A DNA stretch of 64,000 nucleotides, taken from positions 806,001 to 870,000 of the forward strand of contig CP085689.1 of the NCBI GenBank assembly GCA_020683205.1. Direction: 5' to 3'. This DNA comes from Lentisphaerae bacterium WC36. GTDB taxonomy: Bacteria; Verrucomicrobiota; Lentisphaeria; Victivallales; SZUA-371. Every line of letters begins with the position of its first letter. The first letter of the stretch is position 1. This document shows positions 47,920 through 56,999 of this stretch, one piece after another. The position numbers and the translations under genes are program-made. The notes below the pieces were generated by a model, which worked only from the letters and a program-made list of their open reading frames with translations, was not told where the DNA came from and searched no databases.

Positions 47920-48996
47920 ATGATAAAAAAAATGTATCATAAGGGTGCGTTGCTATCACTTACAGCAACAGCCTTGTTTTTTAGTAGTCAGATTGTTGAG
48001 GCAAACAACAGTGCATGCAAAAATATTATGGTAAGTAAAGCTACTATTAATTTACCTCAAAATAATTTGTTAATTCGTCCAAAAAATTTCATTGTTAATC
48101 CCTCAACAGGTCCTGTACATGAAGTGATGGTGACTAATTTTAATAATAAACCTTTTTCTGGAATAATTGAAATTAAGTATGATAAAGCTTGGACTTCGAC
48201 TCCAAAGTTTCACAAGGTTTTTTTAAAGGCAGGTGAAACAAAGAAGATTTCTCAAGCAATTACTAAAGCAATCGATTATACGAGTAATTCATATCCAGTG
48301 CATATTGTTATGAAAAGCAGTGGTGGCAAAATTGTATATGATAAAAAATTTATAACAAGATGCTTTAGTGCTCCATATTATGAAGTAGATATTAACGGTT
48401 CACTTAAAGAATGGAGTGATGCTATTCCAGTATCATTTGTGACTAAAGGTAAAAAAACAACTCTAAGAAGTTATTGGGGTCGTGATAATTTTTATATTGC
48501 AGTTGAAGTGCAAGAAGATAAATTTCTAGGAACAAGCGACTCAAAAACTCCAGATTGTATTCAAATTTCAATGTCTGGTAGAAAAGAAACAAGTCATACT
48601 AATCAGTTTGTTGCGGTAGGCTCAAATTCAATGTGGAGTGGGGATAAAGTTTATGTTGTTAGCGAGGATGGGAAAAGACCAAAAGTAGTTGAAAATTCAC
48701 AAATTGATGTGGATCGTGATGACGATAAAAAAATTACAACTTATGAAATTGCAATTCCATTTGCGGCAATTAAAGGTGTTAGACCTACTGCGGGCAGGGG
48801 ATTAAATTTTTCAATTGTAGTCCAAGATCCTGATGGAACAGCTATTCGAGAATTAGCTAGTATTATGAATATGGCTACACTAAAAACACGTGCTAATAGA
48901 TGGTTTTCAGGTGAAGTTGATTCATTTAGTGTTAATGCACGTGAGGCAAAGTTTAATGATCGTGTAGATTTTGGTTTTTGTTCGTCTTTACATTAA
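47920..48996 (+). CDS. Secreted protein with CBM9-like/DOMON domain
   Basis: 358 residues, signal peptide cleaved near VEA-NN (~30). Residues ~45-140 are a beta-rich Ig-like region; ~150-350 match the carbohydrate-family-9-like fold: YYEVDINGSLKEWSDAIPV, RSYWGRDNFYIAVEVQEDKF, PDCIQISMSG, and TTYEIAIPFAAIKGV. Such domains bind sugars or haem outside the cell and occur beside hydrolases in Lentisphaerota-like genomes. No enzymatic residues are seen. It may be a substrate-capturing surface protein. Confidence 0.78.
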   Translation: MIKKMYHKGALLSLTATALFFSSQIVEANNSACKNIMVSKATINLPQNNLLIRPKNFIVNPSTGPVHEVMVTNFNNKPFSGIIEIKYDKAWTSTPKFHKVFLKAGETKKISQAITKAIDYTSNSYPVHIVMKSSGGKIVYDKKFITRCFSAPYYEVDINGSLKEWSDAIPVSFVTKGKKTTLRSYWGRDNFYIAVEVQEDKFLGTSDSKTPDCIQISMSGRKETSHTNQFVAVGSNSMWSGDKVYVVSEDGKRPKVVENSQIDVDRDDDKKITTYEIAIPFAAIKGVRPTAGRGLNFSIVVQDPDGTAIRELASIMNMATLKTRANRWFSGEVDSFSVNAREAKFNDRVDFGFCSSLH

Positions 48997-49067
48997 AAAA
49001 ATTATTTTTATAACTACATTATTTAAAATATAGCAAAAAAGAAAAATTAAAATTATGGAGACATAAA

Positions 49068-50156
49068 ATGAGTAAAACAATTTTAAAAAAATTATCATTA
49101 GTAACAACGTTGTCGGTGGCTGTAGCGACTGCAGCAACATTAACAGGATGTTTAACAATTACACAATCACAAGAAAATATTGCAACCGCTTTTCCAGTTA
49201 AAAATGGCACAGTAAAAGCAGTGTCAGCAACAGTGGAAAATAGCGACGCATATAAAGCTGGAAAAACTGCTGCACACCGTGTGAAAGCTCGTTTAGGCGG
49301 GACTGAGCCACATATTATTGTTGTGGTTGACTCATATGGAAAATTAGAGCAGAAAAAAGAGTTAATTGACGGAGTAGCAAGCGTTTTTAAGCGTGATAAA
49401 ATTATTGGTGGAGCTGTTTATGGGGTTTATTCTCAAGATGGTGCATACGAAAATGATGGCGTCGGCATTTTAGCATTCGGCGGTGATGGTGTGCAAATTG
49501 AAACAGCATTGATCCCAAAAATGAATGCAACAAATTTATCAATGGAGAAAGATTTAGCAAAATTAACTCAAGCTCTAGGTAATGCTGGTAGTACTTTGGC
49601 TAAAAAATTACCAAACGCAAAAAGTGCAGATTTCATGTTTATTATGGCTGATGCACATTCACCAAAAAATCAATTATTTTTAGATGGTATTCAAAAAGTT
49701 GTTGGTGACAGATTGCCAATTACTGGTGGCTCAAATAATAAAAATAATGGTTTAAACTATGTTTATTATCGTGGTGGATTTTACCAAGATGCAGCGTGGG
49801 GTATGACTGTAAAAGGTAATGATTTTGTTGTAAAACAAACTGGGTTACAAGCTAAAACCAATGATGATGTTATTGCTACAGCAAAGAAGGGAGCAAAACG
49901 TGTGTCTAAAGAGTTAGCAAGTGCGAAAGCAAAACCGTTTTTGTTATCTGCAGTTGATTGTGCTGGTCGTATGGGTAAATTAGATGACTTAAACGATGAA
50001 TTAACAGCAATTAAAAAGGCTGTTGGTACAGAACTTACAATTTTTGGTAATTATTGTGCAGGGGAGTACGGTGTTGCTGAAGATAAAGGTAAAAAAACTG
50101 CTAAAAGTGTTGGTAGAGGCTGGCATGTAATGTTTTCAATTTTAGGTCAGAAATAA
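49068..50156 (+). CDS. FIST-domain lipoprotein
   Basis: 362 residues. A lipoprotein signal peptide ends in ATLTGC with Cys28 as lipidation site. The mature part matches FIST-N (AAHRVKARLGG, PHIIVVVDSYGK, KIIGGAVYGVYSQDG, GVGILAFGGDG) followed by FIST-C (FLLSAVDCAGRMGKLDD, FGNYCAGEYGVAED). FIST domains are regarded as small-ligand sensors, usually cytoplasmic and linked to signalling proteins; here the protein is exported and has no output domain, so it may bind a ligand or form part of an envelope complex. GGAG precedes the ATG. Confidence 0.8.
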   Translation: MSKTILKKLSLVTTLSVAVATAATLTGCLTITQSQENIATAFPVKNGTVKAVSATVENSDAYKAGKTAAHRVKARLGGTEPHIIVVVDSYGKLEQKKELIDGVASVFKRDKIIGGAVYGVYSQDGAYENDGVGILAFGGDGVQIETALIPKMNATNLSMEKDLAKLTQALGNAGSTLAKKLPNAKSADFMFIMADAHSPKNQLFLDGIQKVVGDRLPITGGSNNKNNGLNYVYYRGGFYQDAAWGMTVKGNDFVVKQTGLQAKTNDDVIATAKKGAKRVSKELASAKAKPFLLSAVDCAGRMGKLDDLNDELTAIKKAVGTELTIFGNYCAGEYGVAEDKGKKTAKSVGRGWHVMFSILGQK

Positions 50157-50188
50157 TTTAAATCTGATTTTGTTAAAAGTAATAAAAG

Positions 50189-50217
50189 GCACTGCAAAAA
50201 TTGTGGTGCTTTTTTTT
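50189..50217 (+). terminator. Intrinsic terminator after FIST gene
   Basis: GCACTGCAA / TTGTGGTGC (two G-U) with a short loop and an 8-T tract. Confidence 0.82.
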
Positions 50218-50219
50218 AT

Positions 50220-50248
50220 TTGCATTTTTTGCAAATATTGGTTATAAT
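50220..50248 (+). promoter_or_regulatory. Sigma70 promoter of the cbiK-like gene
   Basis: TTGCAT (50220-50225), 17 bp, TATAAT (50243-50248). The leader (~53 nt) contains AAGGAG at 50253-50258 and a 15-codon frame at 50286-50333 that overlaps the cbiK start. There is no room for a cobalamin riboswitch. Confidence 0.7.
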
Positions 50249-50307
50249 TAGAGAAGGAGTTAATAATTTAAAAAATAATTAGCACATGGATAATTACGCA
50301 AGAAGAG

Positions 50308-51144
50308 ATGGAAATGAATTGTTTAAAAAATAAAACTAATTGCCGTGAGGCTATTTTATTGGTTGCTTTTGGCTCAACAGTCAATAGTAGCGCTCATCTT
50401 GCTTATGACAATATTGAAAAACAAATTACTTACGCATATCCAGATGCAAAAATTTATTGGGCGTACAGCTCAAGGTTTATGCTTAAGCACTTTGCTAAAA
50501 AAAATATTAAAAAATTTGATATTGAGCAAGCTTTAGAGCAAATTATTGCCGATGATATTACAAAATTAACTGTACAAAGTGTTTATTTTAATATTGGCAA
50601 AGAGCATATAAAATTATGTGAAAAGTTGCAAAACTTAATTGAAGAAAAACAATATAATTTGACAGAGATAAAACTTGGACTTCCATTATTAATAAATGAC
50701 CAAGATGTTGGTGAATTTGTTGCAAATATTTTAGCAGATGTTCCTATTCAAACTGATAGAGAGGAAGCTATTGTATTTATAATGCATGGTAGTGTTAGTG
50801 GTTATGGTGAAAAAATTTTCAATAAGTTACAATGTCAATTTAAAGCAATCAATGAAAATTATTTTATGACTTCAATTGAAGGGCAGCATCGTTTTGATGA
50901 ATGTGTAAAAAATTTAGCTTTAAAGAAAAGTTTGCATAAAATTTACTTAGTACCGCTATTAATTGCGGCAGGATTTCATGCCAAAAAAGACATTGCTGGA
51001 AATGAAGCCAATTCTTTATTATCAATGATTCATTATGAAAATAAAGAGCTTGAAATTATTCCTTTATTAAAAGGATTAGGTGAATATAATGATATTGCGC
51101 AGATGTTTATACAGCGTATAAAAGATGCTAATGGTTTTCTTTAA
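50308..51144 (+). CDS. cbiK: Anaerobic cobalt chelatase, CbiK-like
   Basis: 278 residues of the class II chelatase fold. The catalytic set is visible: VFIMHGSVSGYG (His), SIEGQHRFDE (Glu) and IAAGFHAKKDIAGN (His), matching H145/E175/H207 of Salmonella CbiK. AILLVAFGSTVNSSAH opens the N-terminal half. CbiK inserts Co2+ into sirohydrochlorin in the anaerobic cobalamin pathway; some relatives act on other metals or haem. No other cobalamin gene is near. It has no signal peptide. Starts at 50308 and 50314 are both possible; the second has better spacing to AAGAG. Confidence 0.85.
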   Translation: MEMNCLKNKTNCREAILLVAFGSTVNSSAHLAYDNIEKQITYAYPDAKIYWAYSSRFMLKHFAKKNIKKFDIEQALEQIIADDITKLTVQSVYFNIGKEHIKLCEKLQNLIEEKQYNLTEIKLGLPLLINDQDVGEFVANILADVPIQTDREEAIVFIMHGSVSGYGEKIFNKLQCQFKAINENYFMTSIEGQHRFDECVKNLALKKSLHKIYLVPLLIAAGFHAKKDIAGNEANSLLSMIHYENKELEIIPLLKGLGEYNDIAQMFIQRIKDANGFL

Positions 51145-51164
51145 ATTTTATATTGTTGACAATT

Positions 51165-51203
51165 TAAAAAAGCCGAAGATAATTTTCAGTTATCTTCGGC
51201 TTT
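51165..51203. terminator. Bidirectional terminator between cbiK and the RND pump
   Basis: AAAGCCGAAGATAA (51169-51182) and TTATCTTCGGCTTT (51190-51203), a perfect 14-bp stem. The minus strand has the better T run, serving the RND gene; it also closes cbiK. Confidence 0.9.
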
Positions 51204-51248
51204 AGATTAATTTAAAAATATTTTTTTAAATTAATCATTGGAATAAAT

Positions 51249-54200
51249 TTATTCCGTAATCTCTTTTTCTTCTTTATGTTCTAAGGAATTTTTCCCTATT
51301 AATTTATATATCATTTCACGACCAGACTGGAAAAATACATACATTGCAGGGATTAATACAATTCCAACAATTGTCGCAGCCAACATACCCCAGAAAACTG
51401 GTTTGCCAATTGCTTGGCGGCTTGCTGCGCCAGCTCCTGTTGCCTCCACTAGAGGATATACTCCGATGACAAAAGACAAGGCAGTCATCAAGACCGCACG
51501 GTAACGAGTTTTTGCGGCATCAAGACCAGCTTCAAACACTGAAAGTCCTTCTTCGCGTCGTTGTTTAGCAAATTCAACAATTAAAATACCATTTTTGCTT
51601 GCTAAACCAACTAGCATCACCAAACCTAGTTGTGCATAAATATCAAGTGTTCCACCAAATAGTTTTAGTGCTAACAGCGCTCCAAGAGTTGCCACGAAAA
51701 TTGATAAAATTACTGGCATTGGAATAGTCCAACTCTCGTACTGAGCAACCAAAAATAAATACCCCATAATCAATGCTAAAAACAATAATTGAAGAATTTT
51801 ATTCTCATTACCTTTTTCATGATATGCAGTACCCAACCATCTAACTTGATAGCCAACTGGTAATTTTTTTGCAACTTTCTCAACCATTTTAATATATTGA
51901 CCGCTAGTTACTCCTGGTTTTGGCATTGCATTAATTCCTGCACCAGGGTTTTGGTTATAGCGTTGAATGATTTGTGGACCTACAATAGGTTTTAATGTCG
52001 CAAAGCTAGTGATTGGAACCATGTCTCCAACATCATTTTGAACATGAATACTACGAATATTTGTGAAACTTTTACGTAAATCGTTTTCTGCTTGAATTTT
52101 TACCTGATACGTACGACCGTATAAATTAAAGTCATTGACATATAATGAGCCAAGTTGTGCCTGTAATGTTGAAAATACTCTATTAATAGGAATTTTTAGA
52201 GCCTCAGCTTTATCACGATCAAGTTCTAAGAATAGCTGTGGTGTACTTGCTTCATAAGAACTAAATGCGAACATTGTTAATGGATTTTGCATTAACATCC
52301 CCAGCATACGCATAGTATTACCTTCTAACTGGAATGGATTATCGCCGCTAGTCGTTTCAATATTAAATTCAAGCATATCAGATCCACCTACACCCATAAT
52401 TGCTGGTGGAGTAAACATTCTAACCTGTGCTTCAGGTAGAGCAAAGCAAATTTTTTCAATTTTGCTTTTTATAAAATTAATATCAAGTTCAGGGTCTTTC
52501 TTAATAGGACGTTCATCCCAGTGATTAAGCATCACAATTAGTAATGCTTTATTTTCTCCTGTTCCGCCAATTAAGCTAAATCCTCCAACACAGATGACTT
52601 CTTTAACGCCTTTAATATTTTTTGTGATTTGATAAACTTGCTCAATCACTTCATTTGTACGTGTAATTGTTGCTCCAGCTGGTAGTGCAATATCACCAAA
52701 TAACACCCCTTTATCTTCATTTGGTAAAAATCCAGTTGGGGTAGAATTATAGCTTTTTACATTCATATAAACTATAAAGCTAATAATTACCATCGCAACA
52801 ATTGCAAATTTTGCAACATAACGTGTAACAAGTAAATAGCTTCCGCGAGTGATGTTTAGTCCAACATTAAATGGCATAAACATAAATTTATTGAACTTAC
52901 CCATCGTGGAGTTTTCATTATGTGGTTTTAAAATAATTGAACATAATGCAGGACTCAATGTTAGTGCATTTAATGTTGAAAATGACACTGCCGCACAAAT
53001 TGTAACTGCAAACTGCTTATAAATTGTTCCAATCATTCCTCCATAGAAGCCGATTGGGGCAAATACTGCTAAAAGTACCAATGTTGTTGCAATTACGGCT
53101 CCAGTTACCTGTTGCATCGCTTTAATTGTTGCTTGACGAGGCGATAATTTTTCTTCTTCAATCAGTCGCATTACATTTTCTACCACTACGATTGCGTCGT
53201 CTACTACGATACCAATTGCTAAAATTAATGCAAATAATGTTAATGTATTAGCACTATATCCTAGTAAGCTTAATACCAAGAATGTTCCGATTAATGATAC
53301 AGGAATTGTTGCTGCTGGTATAACAGTTGCACGAATATCTTGTAAAAATAAATAAGTGATAATAATTACTAACGTTACTGTAATTAATAGCGTTACAACA
53401 ATTTCTTTAAGAGTAACTTTTACAAATTCGGTTGGGTCATAAACTAAGCGCCATTTGATTCCTTTCGGGAAATTTTCAGCTTCTTTAGTAATCATTGCTT
53501 TAATGTTATTAATAACATCTAAGGCATTAGCTTCACTACTACGGTATACCGCAACAGATGTCGCAGGTGAACCGTTATAAAAACTGTCGTTGGAGTAATT
53601 TTTTGCTCCTAACTCAACACGTGCGACATCTCTAGTTTTTACAGTTGCACCATCTTCTCCAGTTTTAATAATAATATTTTCAAATTCGCTAGCACGCTTT
53701 AAACGCCCTTGGGCATTTAATTTATATTGAATGTAACCACTACTCTTTTCAGAACCAACTGAACCAATTGCAGCTTGAGTGTTTTGTGAAGTAATTGCAT
53801 TTCTGATTTCGTCTGAGGTTATATTTAATGCCGCCATTTTGCTATAATTTAGCCAAATACGCATACTGTAGGTCAATTCACCAAAAATTGTTACACTACT
53901 AACCCCATCAATATTACCAATACGATCTTTGATATTACGTGAAACAAAGTTACTCAAATCTAATTTTGAATAGCTTTCATCTGGTGAATAAAAAGTAAAC
54001 ACTCCTAACATATCATTTGATTGCTTTTTTACAGTTAAACCAATATTTTGTACTTCAGTGGGTAATAATGCTTGAGCTTGATTAACACGATTTTGAATAT
54101 TCACCTGAGCAATATCAGAATCGTAGCCAGGCCTAAACGTAGCTGTTAGTTGATATTGACCACTATTATCACTTTTTGATGAATAGTAAATCATTCCTTC

Positions 54201-54419
54201 TACACCGTTAACCTGTGACTCAATTGGAGCAGCAACAGTGTTAGAAATTACTTCAGAAGATGCCCCAGGATACGTCGCATTGACTGTAATAGTTGGTGGA
54301 GCCACTTCTGGATATTCAGCAATAGGTAGCTGAAAAAGACACAACGCCCCTGCAAGCATGATAACTATACTTATCACAATTGCAAATCGTGGTCTATTAA
54401 TAAATATTTTTGAAATCAT
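51249..54419 (-). CDS. RND multidrug efflux permease (AcrB/MexB type)
   Basis: 1056 residues, the usual length of HAE1 pumps. Twelve membrane helices with two large periplasmic loops. Proton-relay residues: the Asp pair in TM4 (GIVVDDAIVVVENV) and the Lys in TM10 (LASKNGILIVEFAKQRREEG). The N-terminus FINRPRFAIVISIVIMLAG and PEVAPPTITVNATYPGAS are typical. It drives drug/bile or lipophilic substrates out with proton influx. It needs an outer-membrane channel (TolC-type), which is not encoded here. It is the last gene of the MarR-MFP-RND operon. Confidence 0.95.
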   Translation of the reverse strand: MISKIFINRPRFAIVISIVIMLAGALCLFQLPIAEYPEVAPPTITVNATYPGASSEVISNTVAAPIESQVNGVEGMIYYSSKSDNSGQYQLTATFRPGYDSDIAQVNIQNRVNQAQALLPTEVQNIGLTVKKQSNDMLGVFTFYSPDESYSKLDLSNFVSRNIKDRIGNIDGVSSVTIFGELTYSMRIWLNYSKMAALNITSDEIRNAITSQNTQAAIGSVGSEKSSGYIQYKLNAQGRLKRASEFENIIIKTGEDGATVKTRDVARVELGAKNYSNDSFYNGSPATSVAVYRSSEANALDVINNIKAMITKEAENFPKGIKWRLVYDPTEFVKVTLKEIVVTLLITVTLVIIITYLFLQDIRATVIPAATIPVSLIGTFLVLSLLGYSANTLTLFALILAIGIVVDDAIVVVENVMRLIEEEKLSPRQATIKAMQQVTGAVIATTLVLLAVFAPIGFYGGMIGTIYKQFAVTICAAVSFSTLNALTLSPALCSIILKPHNENSTMGKFNKFMFMPFNVGLNITRGSYLLVTRYVAKFAIVAMVIISFIVYMNVKSYNSTPTGFLPNEDKGVLFGDIALPAGATITRTNEVIEQVYQITKNIKGVKEVICVGGFSLIGGTGENKALLIVMLNHWDERPIKKDPELDINFIKSKIEKICFALPEAQVRMFTPPAIMGVGGSDMLEFNIETTSGDNPFQLEGNTMRMLGMLMQNPLTMFAFSSYEASTPQLFLELDRDKAEALKIPINRVFSTLQAQLGSLYVNDFNLYGRTYQVKIQAENDLRKSFTNIRSIHVQNDVGDMVPITSFATLKPIVGPQIIQRYNQNPGAGINAMPKPGVTSGQYIKMVEKVAKKLPVGYQVRWLGTAYHEKGNENKILQLLFLALIMGYLFLVAQYESWTIPMPVILSIFVATLGALLALKLFGGTLDIYAQLGLVMLVGLASKNGILIVEFAKQRREEGLSVFEAGLDAAKTRYRAVLMTALSFVIGVYPLVEATGAGAASRQAIGKPVFWGMLAATIVGIVLIPAMYVFFQSGREMIYKLIGKNSLEHKEEKEITE

Positions 54420-54431
54420 AATAATTTTTTC

Positions 54432-55679
54432 CTACTTACTATTCTTTTTAGCTTTAGTTTCTTTTTTATTTTTTGTCGGCTTTTTAGTTCCTTGAGCCTT
54501 TTGTTGTGATGCTTGAATTAATTGCTCACGGGTCATAACTTTTTTAGTTTGAGGAAAAATTTTATGCATACCTTCAGTGATTACTAAGTCGCCGGCTTTC
54601 AAGGTTGTTCCTTCAATAAAAATATATCCTGCGCTAGCACCAGCCACAGTAATATGCTTTTTTATAGGTTCGCTTTTTTTGTTCACAATATAAATAAAGT
54701 TTCCTTTATTATCGGTCCTTAGGGCATTAACAGGGAATTTTAAATAATTTTTTGATTTACTGTTTGAAACGTATAACGACACAAAACCACCTGGTTTTAA
54801 AATTAAGTCGTTATTTTTGATTTTTGTCCAAATTTTAATTGTATTAGTATATTTATCTACTTTGTTATCAATAAAGTCTGGGATTGCTTCAAATTGGTAT
54901 TTATTACCATCTGCCAAAAGAACAGAGATTTTTGCGTGTTTTTTGAATTCTTTATCACTACCAAACATATTCAAAAATTCAGTTTCGCTAATTGAAAAAC
55001 TAATCCTAATAGGGTCTAGCTGTACAATATAAGCTAAGCTTGGGCTACTAGTATTTACAATATTACCTGTGGATATATTGATTTTACCAATCATACCTGT
55101 AATTGGGGCATAAATTTTAGTATAGCTTAATAAGTTATCTTTTTCTTGAAGAGTCGCTTCAGCTAGGGCTAAATTAGCAGCAGCTTCACGTAATTGTGCT
55201 ACAGCAACCTCTTTTTTTAACTGTGCATCCTCAAGTAATTGCATTGAAACTACATTCTTTTCCTGTAATTTCTTTTGACGCTTAAGGTCTTTTTGGGCAA
55301 AAATAACATTTGTTTCATTTTGAATAATTTTTGCCTGAGCCATTTCTACTTGAGCTTTCGCTGCTTCTACTTGAGCTTTATATTTAATATCTTCAATTTG
55401 GAACAATAGATCATTTTTTTTAACAAATTCACCTTCTGTAAATTTGATATCTAAAATTTCACCTTCAACACGAGCTTGCAATTGAACTTCTTCGATGGCT
55501 TCAACTCTACCAATATATTTATTTTCTTGAAAATATTTGGCTTTTTGAATTTTTTCAATTTTTACAATTGCTGGAGGCATTTCAAACGCTTTAACGTTGA
55601 GAGCTGTAAAACTAACGATTGCCATACAGAAGATGAAAGCAGTTAATTTTAAGTATTTTTTACTTTTGATCATTGTCAT
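54432..55679 (-). CDS. RND efflux membrane-fusion protein (AcrA type)
   Basis: 415 residues. Signal peptide ending NVKA-FE (~31). The barrel-sandwich hybrid (GEILDIKFTEGEFVKKNDLL) is split by a long helical hairpin, then TKIYAPITGMIGKINIS and the beta-barrel. The C-terminus is unusually lysine-rich (KKPTKNKKETKAKK). It links the permease to an outer-membrane channel. Its start overlaps the MarR-type gene by 20 nt (or 14 if ATG 55673 is used); an AGGAA precedes it. Confidence 0.93.
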   Translation of the reverse strand: MTMIKSKKYLKLTAFIFCMAIVSFTALNVKAFEMPPAIVKIEKIQKAKYFQENKYIGRVEAIEEVQLQARVEGEILDIKFTEGEFVKKNDLLFQIEDIKYKAQVEAAKAQVEMAQAKIIQNETNVIFAQKDLKRQKKLQEKNVVSMQLLEDAQLKKEVAVAQLREAAANLALAEATLQEKDNLLSYTKIYAPITGMIGKINISTGNIVNTSSPSLAYIVQLDPIRISFSISETEFLNMFGSDKEFKKHAKISVLLADGNKYQFEAIPDFIDNKVDKYTNTIKIWTKIKNNDLILKPGGFVSLYVSNSKSKNYLKFPVNALRTDNKGNFIYIVNKKSEPIKKHITVAGASAGYIFIEGTTLKAGDLVITEGMHKIFPQTKKVMTREQLIQASQQKAQGTKKPTKNKKETKAKKNSK

Positions 55680-56142
55680 TATTCCTATTTTCCTGACTTT
55701 GTTTAATCTTTTGCTGAATTTTACTTAAGCTTGCAAGAAATATTTCTTTTTCGTTTTCAGCAAGCTCTGCAAGCAATTTATTAAAAGTTTTAGAAAAACT
55801 TTCTTCACTTATTTTGCATTTTTTTGAAGTTTCTTTTTCCAATTTGATGCAAATAGAGCGTCTATCAACCGTAGAACGTTCTCGTGTTAAAAATTTTTGT
55901 TTAACTAAGTTATCAACTAATTCAGAAACAGTAGCAGGAGATAAATCTAATCTCTTTGCCAGTAATTTTAGGCTAATTCCATCAGGATATTCACTTTCTA
56001 AGCGTCTAACTAAAACTAAGGCATCTTTTTGTTTTAGTGTTAATCCTTCAAATTTTCTTTTATCTGAACTAGAAAATAATCCATCGCTTTCACTTCTTAA
56101 ATGACTTGCAATATCATAAATTGTTATCCAATCATAATCCAT
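55660..56142 (-). CDS. MarR-family transcriptional regulator
   Basis: 160 residues with a winged helix: GISLKLLAKRLDLSPATVSE as recognition region, and the wing FLTRERSTVDRRSICIKL with the conserved DRR. It is the first gene of the efflux operon and overlaps the next gene, so it probably represses its own operon and is released by a pump substrate. A palindrome at 56344-56355 is a candidate operator (see separate entry). Confidence 0.9.
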   Translation of the reverse strand: MDYDWITIYDIASHLRSESDGLFSSSDKRKFEGLTLKQKDALVLVRRLESEYPDGISLKLLAKRLDLSPATVSELVDNLVKQKFLTRERSTVDRRSICIKLEKETSKKCKISEESFSKTFNKLLAELAENEKEIFLASLSKIQQKIKQSQENRNNDNDQK

Positions 56143-56343
56143 TAATATTATATCTCCTTCAGTTTAAAACAATAGTTCGGCTTTACTAAATATATTGTGT
56201 TCCTAACTAATTTCAATATAAAAATACAAAATTATAGAAATTATTGGAGAAAATTGTAATTATAAAAAAAAAGTATGCTAGTTACATTTTTTAATAATAA
56301 TTGCAAATTTTTCAAAAAATTAATAAATAAAGTTCCTTGATAT

Positions 56344-56355
56344 ACTAATATTAGT
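56344..56355. promoter_or_regulatory. Palindrome ACTAATATTAGT, candidate operator
   Basis: A perfect 12-bp palindrome in the 278-bp divergent region between the MarR-type and cupin genes, 66 bp before the cupin start. It could bind the MarR-type protein; AT-rich background makes chance possible. The rest of the gap shows no gene. Confidence 0.35.
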
Positions 56356-56420
56356 TATATTATAGTATGAATATAATATTTTTGTAAAAATTTGGACCAC
56401 TTTTAAAAGAATATTGTGAG

Positions 56421-56999
56421 ATGAAAATTATGGTCGAGTTTATAAAGAAAAATAGTAAAATTGAAAAAATAATAATCCCTCGTAATGGTTATATTCCAAA
56501 CAATGAAATTTATCCAGTAATTATTTATCGAAAAATTTTTGCTGGATCATCTCTGCGTTTGGCAAAATTTATTGAAAAAACAATTACAGGAAATAAATGG
56601 CCAAATATGTGGCGCAGTTGTATATATAGTTTTCATCACTATCATAGCAAAACTTTTGAGTTTGTTGGATGTTATAGTGGTAGTGCTAAACTTCAACTGG
56701 GAGGTGAGGGAGGGCTTATCGCTGAAGTTAATATTGGTGATGCGGTTGTGATTCCACCTGGGGTTGCTCATAAACAAATTTCAAGTATGGACAATTTTAT
56801 GCTTGTAGGCGGTTATCCATATGGTGATTATCCAGACATGATGTATTGTAAAAAGAATGAATATGAAACAGCGCTTAAAAATATAGCTAAGGCATTTGTT
56901 GCCAATCATGATCCAGTTTTAGGTGAAAAATTTAGAGAGTTATTGAGTAAAAAGGATGCAAAATTTTATAAGTTTGAAAATAACAAAAGAGAAGATTAA
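56421..56999 (+). CDS. YjlB-like cupin protein
   Basis: 192 residues. A single cupin barrel with metal ligands in FHHYHSKTFEFVG and IPPGVAHKQ, and the YjlB features YSGSAKLQLGGEGG and VGGYPYGDYPDM. Function of YjlB is not known; small-molecule binding or dioxygenase-like chemistry is possible. The gene reads into uvsE: its TAA overlaps the uvsE ATG (TAATG). The ATG at 56430 is an alternative start with a better spaced GAG. Confidence 0.82.
   Translation: MKIMVEFIKKNSKIEKIIIPRNGYIPNNEIYPVIIYRKIFAGSSLRLAKFIEKTITGNKWPNMWRSCIYSFHHYHSKTFEFVGCYSGSAKLQLGGEGGLIAEVNIGDAVVIPPGVAHKQISSMDNFMLVGGYPYGDYPDMMYCKKNEYETALKNIAKAFVANHDPVLGEKFRELLSKKDAKFYKFENNKRED

Noticed and set aside
50249-50307. Cobalamin riboswitch upstream of cbiK
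   Set aside because: The leader is only about 50-60 nt and lacks the B12-box; too short for this riboswitch.
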